Shown: positions 1 through 8,045, counted from the stretch's first letter. The stretch: DNA of 20,066 nt from JAWUVP01 sp034112285 (GCA_034112285.1 JAWUVP010000041.1:1-20066), one strand, 5' to 3'. Numbers and translations: made by a program. The notes: a model not told the origin generated them from the sequence alone.

Positions 1-1
1 C

Positions 2-2209
2 ACGCCGTTGAATTTTAATACCGAGTTTAAAGATTTTATGGCCAACAATGCTTACGAAATTGCACCCATGCTTGCCAGTTTAGCGGGGATTCTGAGCAGC
101 ACCACGTTGAATCCTGATAGTATTGATGCGGCGTTTGATGTTGATGCACGGCCAGACTACACACCACCTGGCATAGACTACATTAGCAAGCTCATTACTC
201 CCGCGCACCCTTTAGCCAAAACTATTTTCCCTACTCAAGAGAACGTTAAGGGTATTGAAAAGTCTATAAAAGAAGAGAACGATTTTTCCGGCTCTCTTCA
301 CGAAGGGATCTGCCGCGAAGATGACGACGGCACGGCCACTTTCAACACCATGATGTTTGCGCTAGGCTTTGGCGCCATGAACAAAAATATTAACTTGGTG
401 TACCAATCACTCAATACTATCAATGACGCCTTTGTCAAAAACCACGACGAGCTACAGCTAGAAAAAAACATGCACAAAATGGTCGATTGGTTTCACGTAA
501 CAGGCAACACGTCCCTATCTAATATCTATGTACAACGCACCGGCACGCTAGTAGACAATTATGCCGAGGAGTACGATTTTTTAGGTTTTGAGCAATCACG
601 TATTAGCGAATACGCCAAACAAAAAGTTACCCAAAAATCGCTAACACCAAGCCCCTTAACCAGCGCCGATAAACACGAAATTAGTGCCGTCAAACGCGCC
701 GGCGAACCGCTACCCACAGAGTTAGACACAAAATACCGCAACAAGCCCATAGATTTGCTCTACAAAGCAGCCAACGATAACCAAACCAACTCTCCCAACA
801 AAACGCCAGAGCAAGGCCTCTCAGCGATGCAAAAAGACCTGCAAGGCAAAACCCTGCGCCAATTCACACCAGCAGATGTGCTCAACAACACCGGCGCATC
901 AATCACCGATAAAGCAGCGGGTAATGCGCTATATGAAGAAATACGTACTGGCGAGCTAGGTAAAAAACTCAATCAGCCTTTGTATGTGGTTGATAAAGAC
1001 AGTGAGCAATTCTTACGAAATATAACCGGACGGGGGACTAAGGCATTAGCGGTGTTGCTACTGGGGATGTCGGTGGTTAATTTGGTGATGGTGAGGGGGG
1101 CTGTGGCTGAGCAATCAACTAAAATAAGAAAATTTTCTGCTTTATTAGAGCTTTTGTTTTATACAGCTTATGCTGTTGAAGTTGTTTGTATTAAATTCAA
1201 GGGTCTTGAAAATGTACGTTTACTGTATCATGTATTTGAAAATATTAATCCAGAAAAAGATGAAGACTGGGTGGTCGCCATACAAAATTATATTGATGAT
1301 ATGTCACACGGGGTTCGGCTTACTCCAATCGCATTAATGGGAGTGGGTGCAAACCTGATTTCCTTAGTTTTTAATATTAGTGATCTATTGCACAGCATAC
1401 ATGAACATAATACTGGAGAGAGCATAGCTGATATATTAGATATAAGTGCAGATGTGCTGGAAATATTAGCTATATTAGCCGAATATGCCGCCAAAGATTC
1501 TACTGCTTACTTCTTTTTAGAGTCTTTGGGCCCGCTTGGCTGGATAGCTTCTCTTGTAAGCTTTGTTGCATTTATTGTAGCCTATAATTGCGAAGAAACA
1601 CCATTACAACACTGGACAAAACATTGTCCGTTAAGTTTAGTGTTGCCTGAAAAAAATATGACCGAATATGAAAGCTGCACGAGCTTGCTCAGTATCTTAC
1701 AAACGCCAAATGCCAGCATAAGTATATTGAACCCAGAGGAAAAAACAGGCTATCAATCTATAGAAGTCTACATTAAATTACCTTGCTTTAAAATTGGCGA
1801 TGTTAGCTTGCAAGTTGAAACGACTTGGGAGCGTGAAAACGAAACCAGCCAAGTGGTGACCGCTGCCAACTCGGTTATGATTGTAAAAAACATAGAGCAT
1901 GCTAAACAAACCTTAATAACACCCGCGAGTATTAAACAGTGTTGTGACGCGCAGGGAAGAGTTGTTGCCATGCGCTATATCTACAATGACATCCCGGTGA
2001 AAATCACTCATGAACATGAGGGGTTTATCAGTATTGATACGAAAATCAATTATCGCACTCGTGTGCGTTTATACAGCCAAAAACATAAATATTCGCTCCC
2101 TTATGTGCCAGGCACAAAAAAATTGCCTAAAGAATCGCGTGAAATCAAAGGGTTGAGAATCGATACAACACTGCCGGGATGGTATTATGTCGAAGTTTCT
2201 TCTCATTAA
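2..2209 (+). CDS. Putative VasX-like type VI secretion pore-forming toxin (5' end outside window)
   Basis: The reading frame is open to the left edge, so the N-terminus is probably missing; the first possible in-window start is a TTG at position 8, with no ribosome binding site visible. Counting from that TTG, 733 residues remain. The first ~340 are hydrophilic. Hydrophobic segments then fall at about 345-366, 378-396, 436-455, 484-497 and 505-527, followed at 530-540 by a TPLQHWTKHC stretch and a ~190-residue, probably beta-rich soluble tail. A long soluble head, a cluster of membrane segments and a TPxxxW...C motif just after the last one match my memory of VasX-type colicin-like T6SS toxins, which insert into the inner membrane of rival cells. 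The next gene encodes a membrane protein that could be the immunity partner. No T6SS structural gene lies in the window. Base composition turns AT-rich from about 1130. Alternative: an unrelated large membrane protein. Confidence 0.5.
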   Translation, partial: TPLNFNTEFKDFMANNAYEIAPMLASLAGILSSTTLNPDSIDAAFDVDARPDYTPPGIDYISKLITPAHPLAKTIFPTQENVKGIEKSIKEENDFSGSLHEGICREDDDGTATFNTMMFALGFGAMNKNINLVYQSLNTINDAFVKNHDELQLEKNMHKMVDWFHVTGNTSLSNIYVQRTGTLVDNYAEEYDFLGFEQSRISEYAKQKVTQKSLTPSPLTSADKHEISAVKRAGEPLPTELDTKYRNKPIDLLYKAANDNQTNSPNKTPEQGLSAMQKDLQGKTLRQFTPADVLNNTGASITDKAAGNALYEEIRTGELGKKLNQPLYVVDKDSEQFLRNITGRGTKALAVLLLGMSVVNLVMVRGAVAEQSTKIRKFSALLELLFYTAYAVEVVCIKFKGLENVRLLYHVFENINPEKDEDWVVAIQNYIDDMSHGVRLTPIALMGVGANLISLVFNISDLLHSIHEHNTGESIADILDISADVLEILAILAEYAAKDSTAYFFLESLGPLGWIASLVSFVAFIVAYNCEETPLQHWTKHCPLSLVLPEKNMTEYESCTSLLSILQTPNASISILNPEEKTGYQSIEVYIKLPCFKIGDVSLQVETTWERENETSQVVTAANSVMIVKNIEHAKQTLITPASIKQCCDAQGRVVAMRYIYNDIPVKITHEHEGFISIDTKINYRTRVRLYSQKHKYSLPYVPGTKKLPKESREIKGLRIDTTLPGWYYVEVSSH

Positions 2210-2245
2210 ATAAAAGAAAGAATGCTCACATTAACTTAATAGGCG

Positions 2246-2251
2246 TATAAT
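2246..2251 (+). promoter_or_regulatory. Possible promoter -10 box between toxin and partner gene
   Basis: A perfect TATAAT sits 41 bases before the ATG at 2292, within the 82-base gap after the toxin stop codon. The best -35 candidate is CTCACA (2225-2230, four of six matches), with a short 15-base spacer. A private promoter would let the partner gene be expressed without the toxin, as immunity genes often are. This rests on motif matching only. Confidence 0.35.
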
Positions 2252-2291
2252 TATGAATCGTTTCGTATAAAGACTAAGACTGGAGATTGAA

Positions 2292-3326
2292 ATGGCACAT
2301 AATGGGCCTACATCATGGGTGCACAATTTAAGAAATGTAGACCAATCGGCATACGACGTAGATCTTGAGCAAGAGAATGGAGTTCAAAATTCAGGCTATT
2401 CTCAAACTGCTTATCGTTCAGAAGAGCCACATGAAGTACGCTTTACTAATTCAGAAAACACAAGGTTGTCCCCAAAAAATGAATATATGCGCTTACATCA
2501 ATTACAAGAATTAGACGCTAAAGACATAATTGCAAGCCGAGCAAATCCTACAGTTTTTTCAAGAGATCCTGAATTGAAAAAATCGAATTTTTTCGCCAAA
2601 CCTACAACGTCACACCTAAATAGAAAACATCAGGCATATATAAAGCAACACTTTTCTTCAAAGTATAATTTCATAGGTTTAATTTATGTCTTAGCTTACT
2701 TGGGCTTTGTTTCATGTACTTATGGAACAATATTAACTCTGCTCTGCTTGCCTATCGCTTATTTTGTAGGTGTTTACAATACATGGGGAGGATTTGTACA
2801 GTGTATTATGTTTACTACAGGATTTTGTATAGGTGGATTCTTACTCTGGAAAATTTCAATTTTCATCGCCTCAAAACTCCCCGACCAAAAATACCGAACC
2901 ATGAACCGCCAAACGGGGATGCTCACTTTTCCACAAAAAGGTAGAAAACCCGACATAAAAATTCCTTACGCCGAATTCGAGCCACGTGTGTCACGCTTTA
3001 AAGTCCCTAGTGGGTACCACCATAGTTTGGTTTATGTGCATAAAAGTGGCGCGCCGTTATTTTGGGCCGGCGAACGCTTTCTTGCCGATGTTTATCTAAA
3101 AGCCGCTTACCTCGAGCAGTTCATGGATGTCAGCCAACCTTTGCCCGACATTCCAAGCTTGGAATGGTGTCGCGATAAAGATCCGACTACTGCTTCATAC
3201 GATGAAGCTATTCATCGCGATCCGAACCATTGGCGTAATATGGCTTACAGCGAAATGGAAGCCATTGGTAAACAACGCCGAGTAGAACTCATGAAAATAA
3301 TGGGCGAAGCTGCCTTTACATCGTAG
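2292..3326 (+). CDS. Two-segment membrane protein, probable T6SS immunity or partner protein
   Basis: This 344-residue protein starts at an ATG preceded by GGAG (2282-2285). Residues 1-120 are polar, two long hydrophobic stretches lie at about 126-160 and 165-195, and the C-terminal ~145 residues are soluble. The C-terminal part contains MNRQTGMLTFP (204-214), MDVSQPLPDIP (278-288), DPTTASYD (297-304) and HWRNM (313-317). From memory, similar motifs occur in membrane proteins encoded beside VasX-like T6SS toxins in Pseudomonas and Burkholderia; I could not verify this. It lies 82 bases after the toxin-like gene on the same strand. If the neighbour is a pore former, this is the natural candidate to block it in the producer's inner membrane. 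Composition changes inside the gene near 2870: AT-rich before, more GC after. It could instead be a chaperone or adaptor. Confidence 0.5.
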   Translation: MAHNGPTSWVHNLRNVDQSAYDVDLEQENGVQNSGYSQTAYRSEEPHEVRFTNSENTRLSPKNEYMRLHQLQELDAKDIIASRANPTVFSRDPELKKSNFFAKPTTSHLNRKHQAYIKQHFSSKYNFIGLIYVLAYLGFVSCTYGTILTLLCLPIAYFVGVYNTWGGFVQCIMFTTGFCIGGFLLWKISIFIASKLPDQKYRTMNRQTGMLTFPQKGRKPDIKIPYAEFEPRVSRFKVPSGYHHSLVYVHKSGAPLFWAGERFLADVYLKAAYLEQFMDVSQPLPDIPSLEWCRDKDPTTASYDEAIHRDPNHWRNMAYSEMEAIGKQRRVELMKIMGEAAFTS

Positions 3327-3537
3327 GTTATAATTTACTGGCCACATCCGCTTTAATAAGAATTTATACGCCAAGGAAATAGCGTGTTGCTAACAAAAGA
3401 TCTCATTATTAACTTAATGAAATTTTACCAAAGCAGACCACAACAACACAGATTGTTTGGCATGCCGTTATAATAAGCAGTATCCAGTCTCAATCCATGG
3501 CCGCTGCCCCAATCAAATCACGCAATAATTCATCACT

Positions 3538-3555
3538 TATGAAAAACAATTCATT
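3538..3555 (+). promoter_or_regulatory. ARG-box-like operator (possible ArgR site)
   Basis: The 18 bases read TA-TGAAA-AACA-ATTCA-TT and match nine of the ten half-site bases of the ARG box (TGAAT-4 bases-ATTCA). A second, partial box is offset by exactly 21 bases: ATTCA at 3528-3532 and again at 3549-3553. That is the usual centre-to-centre distance of paired ARG boxes, although the left half of the upstream box is poor. The site abuts the candidate -35 element of an arginine-type transporter operon, where ArgR with bound arginine would repress. No argR gene is in the window. Confidence 0.4.
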
Positions 3556-3583
3556 TTACTTATCACCTTGCATGCCCTACTAT
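3556..3583 (+). promoter_or_regulatory. Candidate promoter of the arginine transporter operon
   Basis: TTACTT (3556-3561) and TACTAT (3578-3583) are separated by 16 bases and lie 25 bases before the first start codon of the operon. Both hexamers are imperfect; TATATC at 3581-3586 is an alternative -10. Position and the adjoining ARG-box-like palindrome make this the likeliest promoter. The rest of the 281-base gap from 3327 is AT-rich and shows no other clear gene or hairpin. Confidence 0.3.
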
Positions 3584-3607
3584 ATCTCAAAACAATGAGC
3601 AGTCTTT

Positions 3608-4354
3608 ATGAGCTTTTTAGATATTAACAACCTAAGTAAACAGTTTGGTGACGAACACGTGTTGACCAACATCAACCTGCAGCTTGGCGTGGGCAAGGTT
3701 ATGGCCTTGCTGGGCAAAAGTGGTTCGGGTAAAAGCACCTTGTTAAAGTGCATTAATCAGCTGGAAATTGCCGATGCGGGCTCTATTACTATAGACGAGC
3801 AAGCGTTCACCTTTGGCAGCAATTACAAGCAAAACAAAAAAGATTTAAAGCAACTACGCCACAATGTCGGCATGGTCTTTCAGCATTTTTGTTTGTGGCC
3901 ACATTTAACCGTATTGCAAAATTTAACGCTTGCACCCAAAAAATTGAAATATTTAACAGCGAAACAAGCCGAAGAAAAAGCCATGAGTTTATTGAGCCGG
4001 TTTGAATTGGCCGATAAAGCCAGCGCCAAACCTGGCAGTTTGTCGGGCGGGCAGCAACAGCGGGTTTCTATTGCAAGAAGTTTAATGCTGAATCCGGCTT
4101 TAATGTTGTTTGATGAACCCACCTCAGCACTGGACCCAGAAATGACCCAAGAAGTATTGCGGCTGATCAATGAATTAAAAAAAGATAACATCACCTTATT
4201 AATTAGCACGCACGAAATTGGTTTTGCCAAATCGGTCGCCGATGAAATCGCCTTTATTCACCAGGGTAATATTTTAGAGCAAGGTGGCACTGAGATCATT
4301 GACGCCCCTAGCACAAAAGAATTTACGACTTTTTTAACCCACACCTATCACTAA
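3608..4354 (+). CDS. artP: Arginine/polar amino acid ABC transporter ATPase
   Basis: This is the ATP-hydrolysing subunit on the cytoplasmic face of an importer, powering uptake through the two permeases encoded downstream. At 248 residues it is full length for the ArtP/HisP/GlnQ group. Visible motifs are Walker A GKSGSGKST (36-44), Q-loop Gln92, signature LSGGQ (145-149), Walker B LMLFDE (165-170), D-loop SALD (173-176) and switch His202. All catalytic residues are intact. The start is ATG with GAG (3597-3599) as a modest ribosome binding site. It is first in a four-gene operon; the binding protein follows after a 12-base gap. The arginine assignment comes from the binding protein and the ARG-box-like site upstream, since the ATPase alone cannot separate arginine from histidine or glutamine transport. 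Confidence 0.85.
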   Translation: MSFLDINNLSKQFGDEHVLTNINLQLGVGKVMALLGKSGSGKSTLLKCINQLEIADAGSITIDEQAFTFGSNYKQNKKDLKQLRHNVGMVFQHFCLWPHLTVLQNLTLAPKKLKYLTAKQAEEKAMSLLSRFELADKASAKPGSLSGGQQQRVSIARSLMLNPALMLFDEPTSALDPEMTQEVLRLINELKKDNITLLISTHEIGFAKSVADEIAFIHQGNILEQGGTEIIDAPSTKEFTTFLTHTYH

Positions 4355-4366
4355 ACGGAAACACAC

Positions 4367-5107
4367 ATGAAGAACATATTTTTAACTCTGCTAGCCATGG
4401 TTAGCATAAGCCAAACTGCTTTTGCGGCCGATTTAACGTTTGCCACCGAAGCCACTTACCCGCCGTTTGTTGCCATGACCTCCAACCATGAAATGATTGG
4501 TTATGGCCCTGAGGTTGTGCAAGCTGTGTGCAAACAAATGCACAAAACTTGCAAATTGGTCAATGCGCCATGGGAAAGTTTGATCCCTAGTTTAAAAATG
4601 GGAAAATACGATGCCTTGTTTGGCGGCATGGCCATAACTCAAGCGCGCTTAGCCGTGGTGGATTTTAGCACTGCTTATTATCAAAACACCATTACGTTTG
4701 TGGTCAACAAAAATGCCAAGTTTGGTTTAACCCAGCAAGATTTAAAAGGTAAAGTCATTGGCGTGCAGGGTGGCACAACTTTTCCACTCTATTTACAACA
4801 AGTCTACGGCAAAAATATCACTATCAAAACGTATGCCAGCAACATGACGGCTTTATTAGATTTAAAATCTGGCCGAGTTAACGCGGTGTTTCTAGATAAA
4901 CCTGTCGGCACTGCTTGGTTAGAAAAGCCTGTAAACAGTGATTATACTAGCGTAGGTAGCATTACAGACAAAGCGATATTTGGTCCAGGCAATGCGATTG
5001 CTATTGGTAAAAATAATGCAGCACTAAAGAATTCGATAGATAAGGCCTTGATAACTTTAAAACAAAACGGCGAGTTAAAAAAACTGCAACAAAAATGGTT
5101 TAAATAA
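4367..5107 (+). CDS. artJ: Periplasmic arginine-type substrate-binding protein
   Basis: This solute-binding protein captures the amino acid in the periplasm and delivers it to the membrane permeases. A signal peptide with hydrophobic core 4-18 ends at a typical AFA/AD cleavage site after residue 20. The mature protein opens with FATEATYPPF, followed by SLIPSLK and GGMAITQARL, close to what I recall of E. coli ArtJ/ArtI. The Arg of the ITxxR motif, the GGTT segment and the VFLDKPV aspartate, which hold the ligand's carboxylate and amino groups in this fold, are present. Two deviations from ArtJ are visible: GYGPEV where GFDVDL is usual, and MAIT where MDIT is usual, so specificity may differ somewhat. 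It lies 12 bases after the ATPase and ends 5 bases before the first permease. Arginine is likely; lysine/ornithine is possible. Confidence 0.82.
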   Translation: MKNIFLTLLAMVSISQTAFAADLTFATEATYPPFVAMTSNHEMIGYGPEVVQAVCKQMHKTCKLVNAPWESLIPSLKMGKYDALFGGMAITQARLAVVDFSTAYYQNTITFVVNKNAKFGLTQQDLKGKVIGVQGGTTFPLYLQQVYGKNITIKTYASNMTALLDLKSGRVNAVFLDKPVGTAWLEKPVNSDYTSVGSITDKAIFGPGNAIAIGKNNAALKNSIDKALITLKQNGELKKLQQKWFK

Positions 5108-5112
5108 ATAAC

Positions 5113-5763
5113 ATGTTACAAGGTTATTACCTCAACATTCTGCTTGCCAGCAAAACCACACTCGGCGTTGCCTTTTCGGCTTTGCTGGTCGGATTGTTAT
5201 TGGCGCTAGTGCTTGCGCTGGCAGAGTTTGGGCCAAAATGGTTGGCCGCGCCCATAAAAGGCTGGGGGATTTTAATTCGAGGTTTGCCAGAAATTTTTGT
5301 GCTATTCGTTTGTTATTATGGCATCACTCAATTGTTAACGCACCTAATGAAGCATTATGTAGACGTCAGTGCTTTTCAAAGTGGCGTGATTGCCTTAAGC
5401 TTGATTTTTTCAGCCTATGCCACCCAAGTGTTTATTGCGGCGTTTAGTGCAATTCCTAAAGAAGAGCTATTGGCGGGTAAAGCGTTAGGTATGTCTTCAA
5501 CAACGATTATTTTTTCTATTGTGTTACCGCAACTTTTTCGTCATGCGCTGCCAGGCTTGCTTAATCTTTGGCTGGTCTTATTAAAAGATAGTTCCATCGT
5601 CTCTTTAATTGGCTTGCATGACATTATGAACACGGCGCATCTTGCTGCATCTGAAACATTCCAGCCCTTTAATTATTATGTTTTTGCCGGGGTAATTTAT
5701 TTAATTTTAACTTATCTGTCTACCTCTTTAGGTGGCAAGATAGAAAAACACTTTGCCTTGTGA
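5113..5763 (+). CDS. artQ: Arginine-type ABC transporter permease, ArtQ-like
   Basis: One of the two inner-membrane subunits forming the amino acid channel. At 216 residues it has about five hydrophobic segments and the family's N-terminal pattern (LLASKTTLGVAFSALLVGLL, then RGLPEIFVLF). The cytoplasmic loop that docks on the ATPase is clear near residues 117-145: EELLAGKALGMSS followed by IVLPQLFRHALPG. The start ATG lies 5 bases after the binding-protein stop, with no Shine-Dalgarno of note, so translation is probably coupled. Its stop codon overlaps the ribosome binding site of the second permease. Confidence 0.83.
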   Translation: MLQGYYLNILLASKTTLGVAFSALLVGLLLALVLALAEFGPKWLAAPIKGWGILIRGLPEIFVLFVCYYGITQLLTHLMKHYVDVSAFQSGVIALSLIFSAYATQVFIAAFSAIPKEELLAGKALGMSSTTIIFSIVLPQLFRHALPGLLNLWLVLLKDSSIVSLIGLHDIMNTAHLAASETFQPFNYYVFAGVIYLILTYLSTSLGGKIEKHFAL

Positions 5764-5770
5764 GCGTCTT

Positions 5771-6442
5771 ATGCTGAGTATTTTAACAAACCATTATCAA
5801 TTTATATTAAGCGGCGTTGGCACAACATTGCTGCTGCTAGTCATCACCCTTATTCTTGGCTTAATATTATCTCTGATATTTGCCAGCGTTAAATTTTATA
5901 ACATTCCTGTATTCACGCAAATAATAAACGGCATTGTATTTATTGTTCGGGGCACGCCTTTTTTAGTACAGTTATTTATTATTTATTACGGCCCGTTGCA
6001 ATTTAGCTGGTTAAGTCACAGCCTGTTGGGCGTACCCTTTAAGTCGGCCACTTTTTGTGCCTTGCTGGGCTTAACGCTTAACACAACCGCCTACACCAGC
6101 AGCTTATTTTATGGCGCCATGAAGAACTTGCCTAAAGGCGAAATCATTGCGGCCAAGGCCATTGGGCTTGGGCGATTACACACCTTAGCACATATTATTA
6201 TTCCCCGATTTTTTGCGCGTATCTTTCCGGTGTATATCAACGAAGTGATTATGGTCTTAAAATGTACCGCACTGGTAAGCACAATTACTATTTTAGATAC
6301 CATGGGCGTGTTACAGCAGCTAATGACGCAAACCTATCAAACACTGCCTTGCTTGTATATTGCGGGCGGTATTTATGTCTTTTTAACCGTGTTGCTTACG
6401 CTAGCGCTAAAATGGTTTAATAGGAAATATTTTACATCGTGA
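5771..6442 (+). CDS. artM: Arginine-type ABC transporter permease, ArtM-like
   Basis: Second channel subunit and last gene of the operon. I place the start at ATG 5771 (223 residues). The frame is open back to a TTG at 5753, but that would overlap the preceding gene, whereas GAG at 5762-5764, inside that gene's TGA, is well spaced for the ATG. The PAAT-permease pattern is present: RGTPFLVQLFIIYYGP, and the ATPase-contact loop GEIIAAKAIGLGR with IIIPRFFARIFP. It has about five membrane segments, with no frameshift or missing motif. The 126 bases after it show no convincing intrinsic terminator. Confidence 0.83.
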   Translation: MLSILTNHYQFILSGVGTTLLLLVITLILGLILSLIFASVKFYNIPVFTQIINGIVFIVRGTPFLVQLFIIYYGPLQFSWLSHSLLGVPFKSATFCALLGLTLNTTAYTSSLFYGAMKNLPKGEIIAAKAIGLGRLHTLAHIIIPRFFARIFPVYINEVIMVLKCTALVSTITILDTMGVLQQLMTQTYQTLPCLYIAGGIYVFLTVLLTLALKWFNRKYFTS

Positions 6443-6553
6443 ACGAAACATGAATAGTGCAATATTTGCGCTTTGCAAAGTCTGTTACATCGCCTTTTTA
6501 TAGCCTAAAATCCTCAATTTTTTTTAGCCAGAGCAGCTTTTTTCTGCCAAAAA

Positions 6554-6562
6554 TGCTATAAA
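6554..6562 (+). promoter_or_regulatory. Extended -10-like motif just before the UbiB gene
   Basis: TGCTATAAA fits the extended -10 pattern TGnTATAAT except for the last base and ends six bases before the ATG at 6569. If it is a promoter, transcription would start at about the ATG, giving a near-leaderless mRNA. However AAAGG (6560-6564) is also a usable ribosome binding site for an upstream transcript, and no good -35 is visible. Confidence 0.25.
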
Positions 6563-6568
6563 GGCGTT

Positions 6569-8002
6569 ATGAATTTACTACGTGCTTTATCAATTGCTCG
6601 GGTTTGTGCCCGTTATCGGCTAGACAACTTATTACCTCAACACCCTGCGATGTTGTTGGTTAAAGTGCTGGTTGCCCTTAATCCTCGTTGCTGGTCGGTT
6701 TGCGAGCATTTTTCGCGCGGGGCGCGTTTGCGTTTAGCGCTGGAAACCTTGGGGCCTATCTATATTAAATTTGGACAAATTCTCTCTACGCGACGAGACT
6801 TACTACCCGACGACATTGCAGATGAGCTCGCTAAGCTGCAAGATCAAGTGCCACCGTTTGCTAGTGATGTGGCCATTGCTATTATAGAGAAAGCGTATAA
6901 AAAACCCGTTAATGAAATTTTTTCTAATTTTGACCCTGAACCGCTAGCTTCAGCTTCCATTGCACAAGTGCATACTGCCGTGCTGCCAAATGGTGAAGAT
7001 GTGGTGCTGAAAATTGTGCGGCCAAACATTGCAAAAGCTGTGAACAAAAACATTAAATTTTTATATGGTGCAGCCAAAACCTTACAACGAGTTTGGCCCG
7101 ACGCCAGACGTTTGCGTCCTGTGGAAGTGGTGGCTGAATTTGAAAAAACATTGCATCACGAATTAGATATGGTGCGCGAAGCGGCCAATGCATCACAGCT
7201 GCGCCGTAACTTTCTTGATTCAGACATTATTTATGTACCCAAAGTTTACTTTGATTACACCGTCAAAAATATCATGGTCATGGAGCGCATCTACGGCACG
7301 AAAGTATCGGACGTTGAAACGTTAAATCGCCATAATGTTGACTTAGAGCGCCTGGCGCGCAATGGCGTGGAAATATTTATGACCCAAGTCTTTCGCGATA
7401 GTTTCTTTCATGCCGACATGCACCCCGGTAATGTGCTGGTAGATTTAACCAACCCAGAAAAAGCAAAATATTGCGCGATTGATTTTGGCATTGTTGGCAG
7501 CCTGTCAGACGACGACCAGCGTTACCTCGCAGAAAACTTTCTTGCATTTTTTCAACACGATTATAAGCGCATTGCGCAGCTGCATATCGAATCACTCTGG
7601 GTCCCTGAAAACACTAATGTGGAAGATTTAACCAGCGCTATACGCTGTGTGTGTGAGCCGATTTTTCAAAAGCCCATGAGCGAAATTTCATTTGGCATGG
7701 TGTTGCTCCGCTTATTCCAGGTCGCGCGTGAGTTTGACATGCAAATTCAGCCGCAATTAATTTTACTGCAAAAAACCTTATTAAATATTGAAGGCCTAGG
7801 CCGCCAGCTTTATCCCGATTTAGATTTGTGGGATACGGTCTATCCTTTTTTGAAAAAATGGGCCAAGGAAAAATACAGCCTAAGCAGCTTACTGCAACGC
7901 TTTAAAGCAGAAATGCCCTTTATTTTAGAGAAGCTTCCTGAAATGCCTAGCGTGGTTTATGAGTTTTTGCAGCAGAAAGTAGAGAGTTCACGCACCAAAT
8001 AA
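6569..8002 (+). CDS. ubiB: UbiB-family atypical kinase (ubiquinone biosynthesis), C-terminus short
   Basis: UbiB is an ABC1/ADCK-type atypical kinase/ATPase needed for ubiquinone synthesis at the inner membrane. The diagnostic motifs are all here: KFGQ (67-70) followed by LSTRRDLLP, the Ala-rich loop ASASIAQVH (127-135), candidate lysine 148, Glu198 in the HHELDM segment, the catalytic loop HADMHPGN (281-288) and DFG (305-307). At 477 residues it is about 70 shorter than the ~546-residue E. coli protein as I recall it. The deficit is entirely at the C-terminus, which stops after LPEMPSVVYEFLQQK, where the family continues into two membrane helices. So the kinase core is intact and the anchor absent. 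ubiE and ubiJ are not adjacent. A REP-like palindrome begins six bases after the stop codon. Confidence 0.85.
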   Translation: MNLLRALSIARVCARYRLDNLLPQHPAMLLVKVLVALNPRCWSVCEHFSRGARLRLALETLGPIYIKFGQILSTRRDLLPDDIADELAKLQDQVPPFASDVAIAIIEKAYKKPVNEIFSNFDPEPLASASIAQVHTAVLPNGEDVVLKIVRPNIAKAVNKNIKFLYGAAKTLQRVWPDARRLRPVEVVAEFEKTLHHELDMVREAANASQLRRNFLDSDIIYVPKVYFDYTVKNIMVMERIYGTKVSDVETLNRHNVDLERLARNGVEIFMTQVFRDSFFHADMHPGNVLVDLTNPEKAKYCAIDFGIVGSLSDDDQRYLAENFLAFFQHDYKRIAQLHIESLWVPENTNVEDLTSAIRCVCEPIFQKPMSEISFGMVLLRLFQVAREFDMQIQPQLILLQKTLLNIEGLGRQLYPDLDLWDTVYPFLKKWAKEKYSLSSLLQRFKAEMPFILEKLPEMPSVVYEFLQQKVESSRTK

Positions 8003-8007
8003 ACACA

Positions 8008-8045
8008 CGTCATTGCAAGAAGCGCAGTGACGCGGCAATCTTCTC
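8008..8045 (+). repeat. REP-like palindromic element
   Basis: Outer arms ATTGC (8012-8016) and GCAAT (8035-8039) enclose an inner GCG/CGC pair (8022-8024, 8030-8032). The layout CGTCATTGC-AAG-AAGCGCAGTGACGCGGCAATC resembles the widespread intergenic CATTGCGAG...AGCGACGCGGCAATC palindromes I recall from many proteobacterial genomes. Only one copy is seen in the window, so its repetition in the genome is inferred. Confidence 0.5.

Noticed and set aside
6463..6480. CTTTGCAAAG palindrome after the transporter operon as a terminator
   Set aside because: The palindrome has no loop and no T-run at the right distance; it cannot form a useful terminator hairpin.
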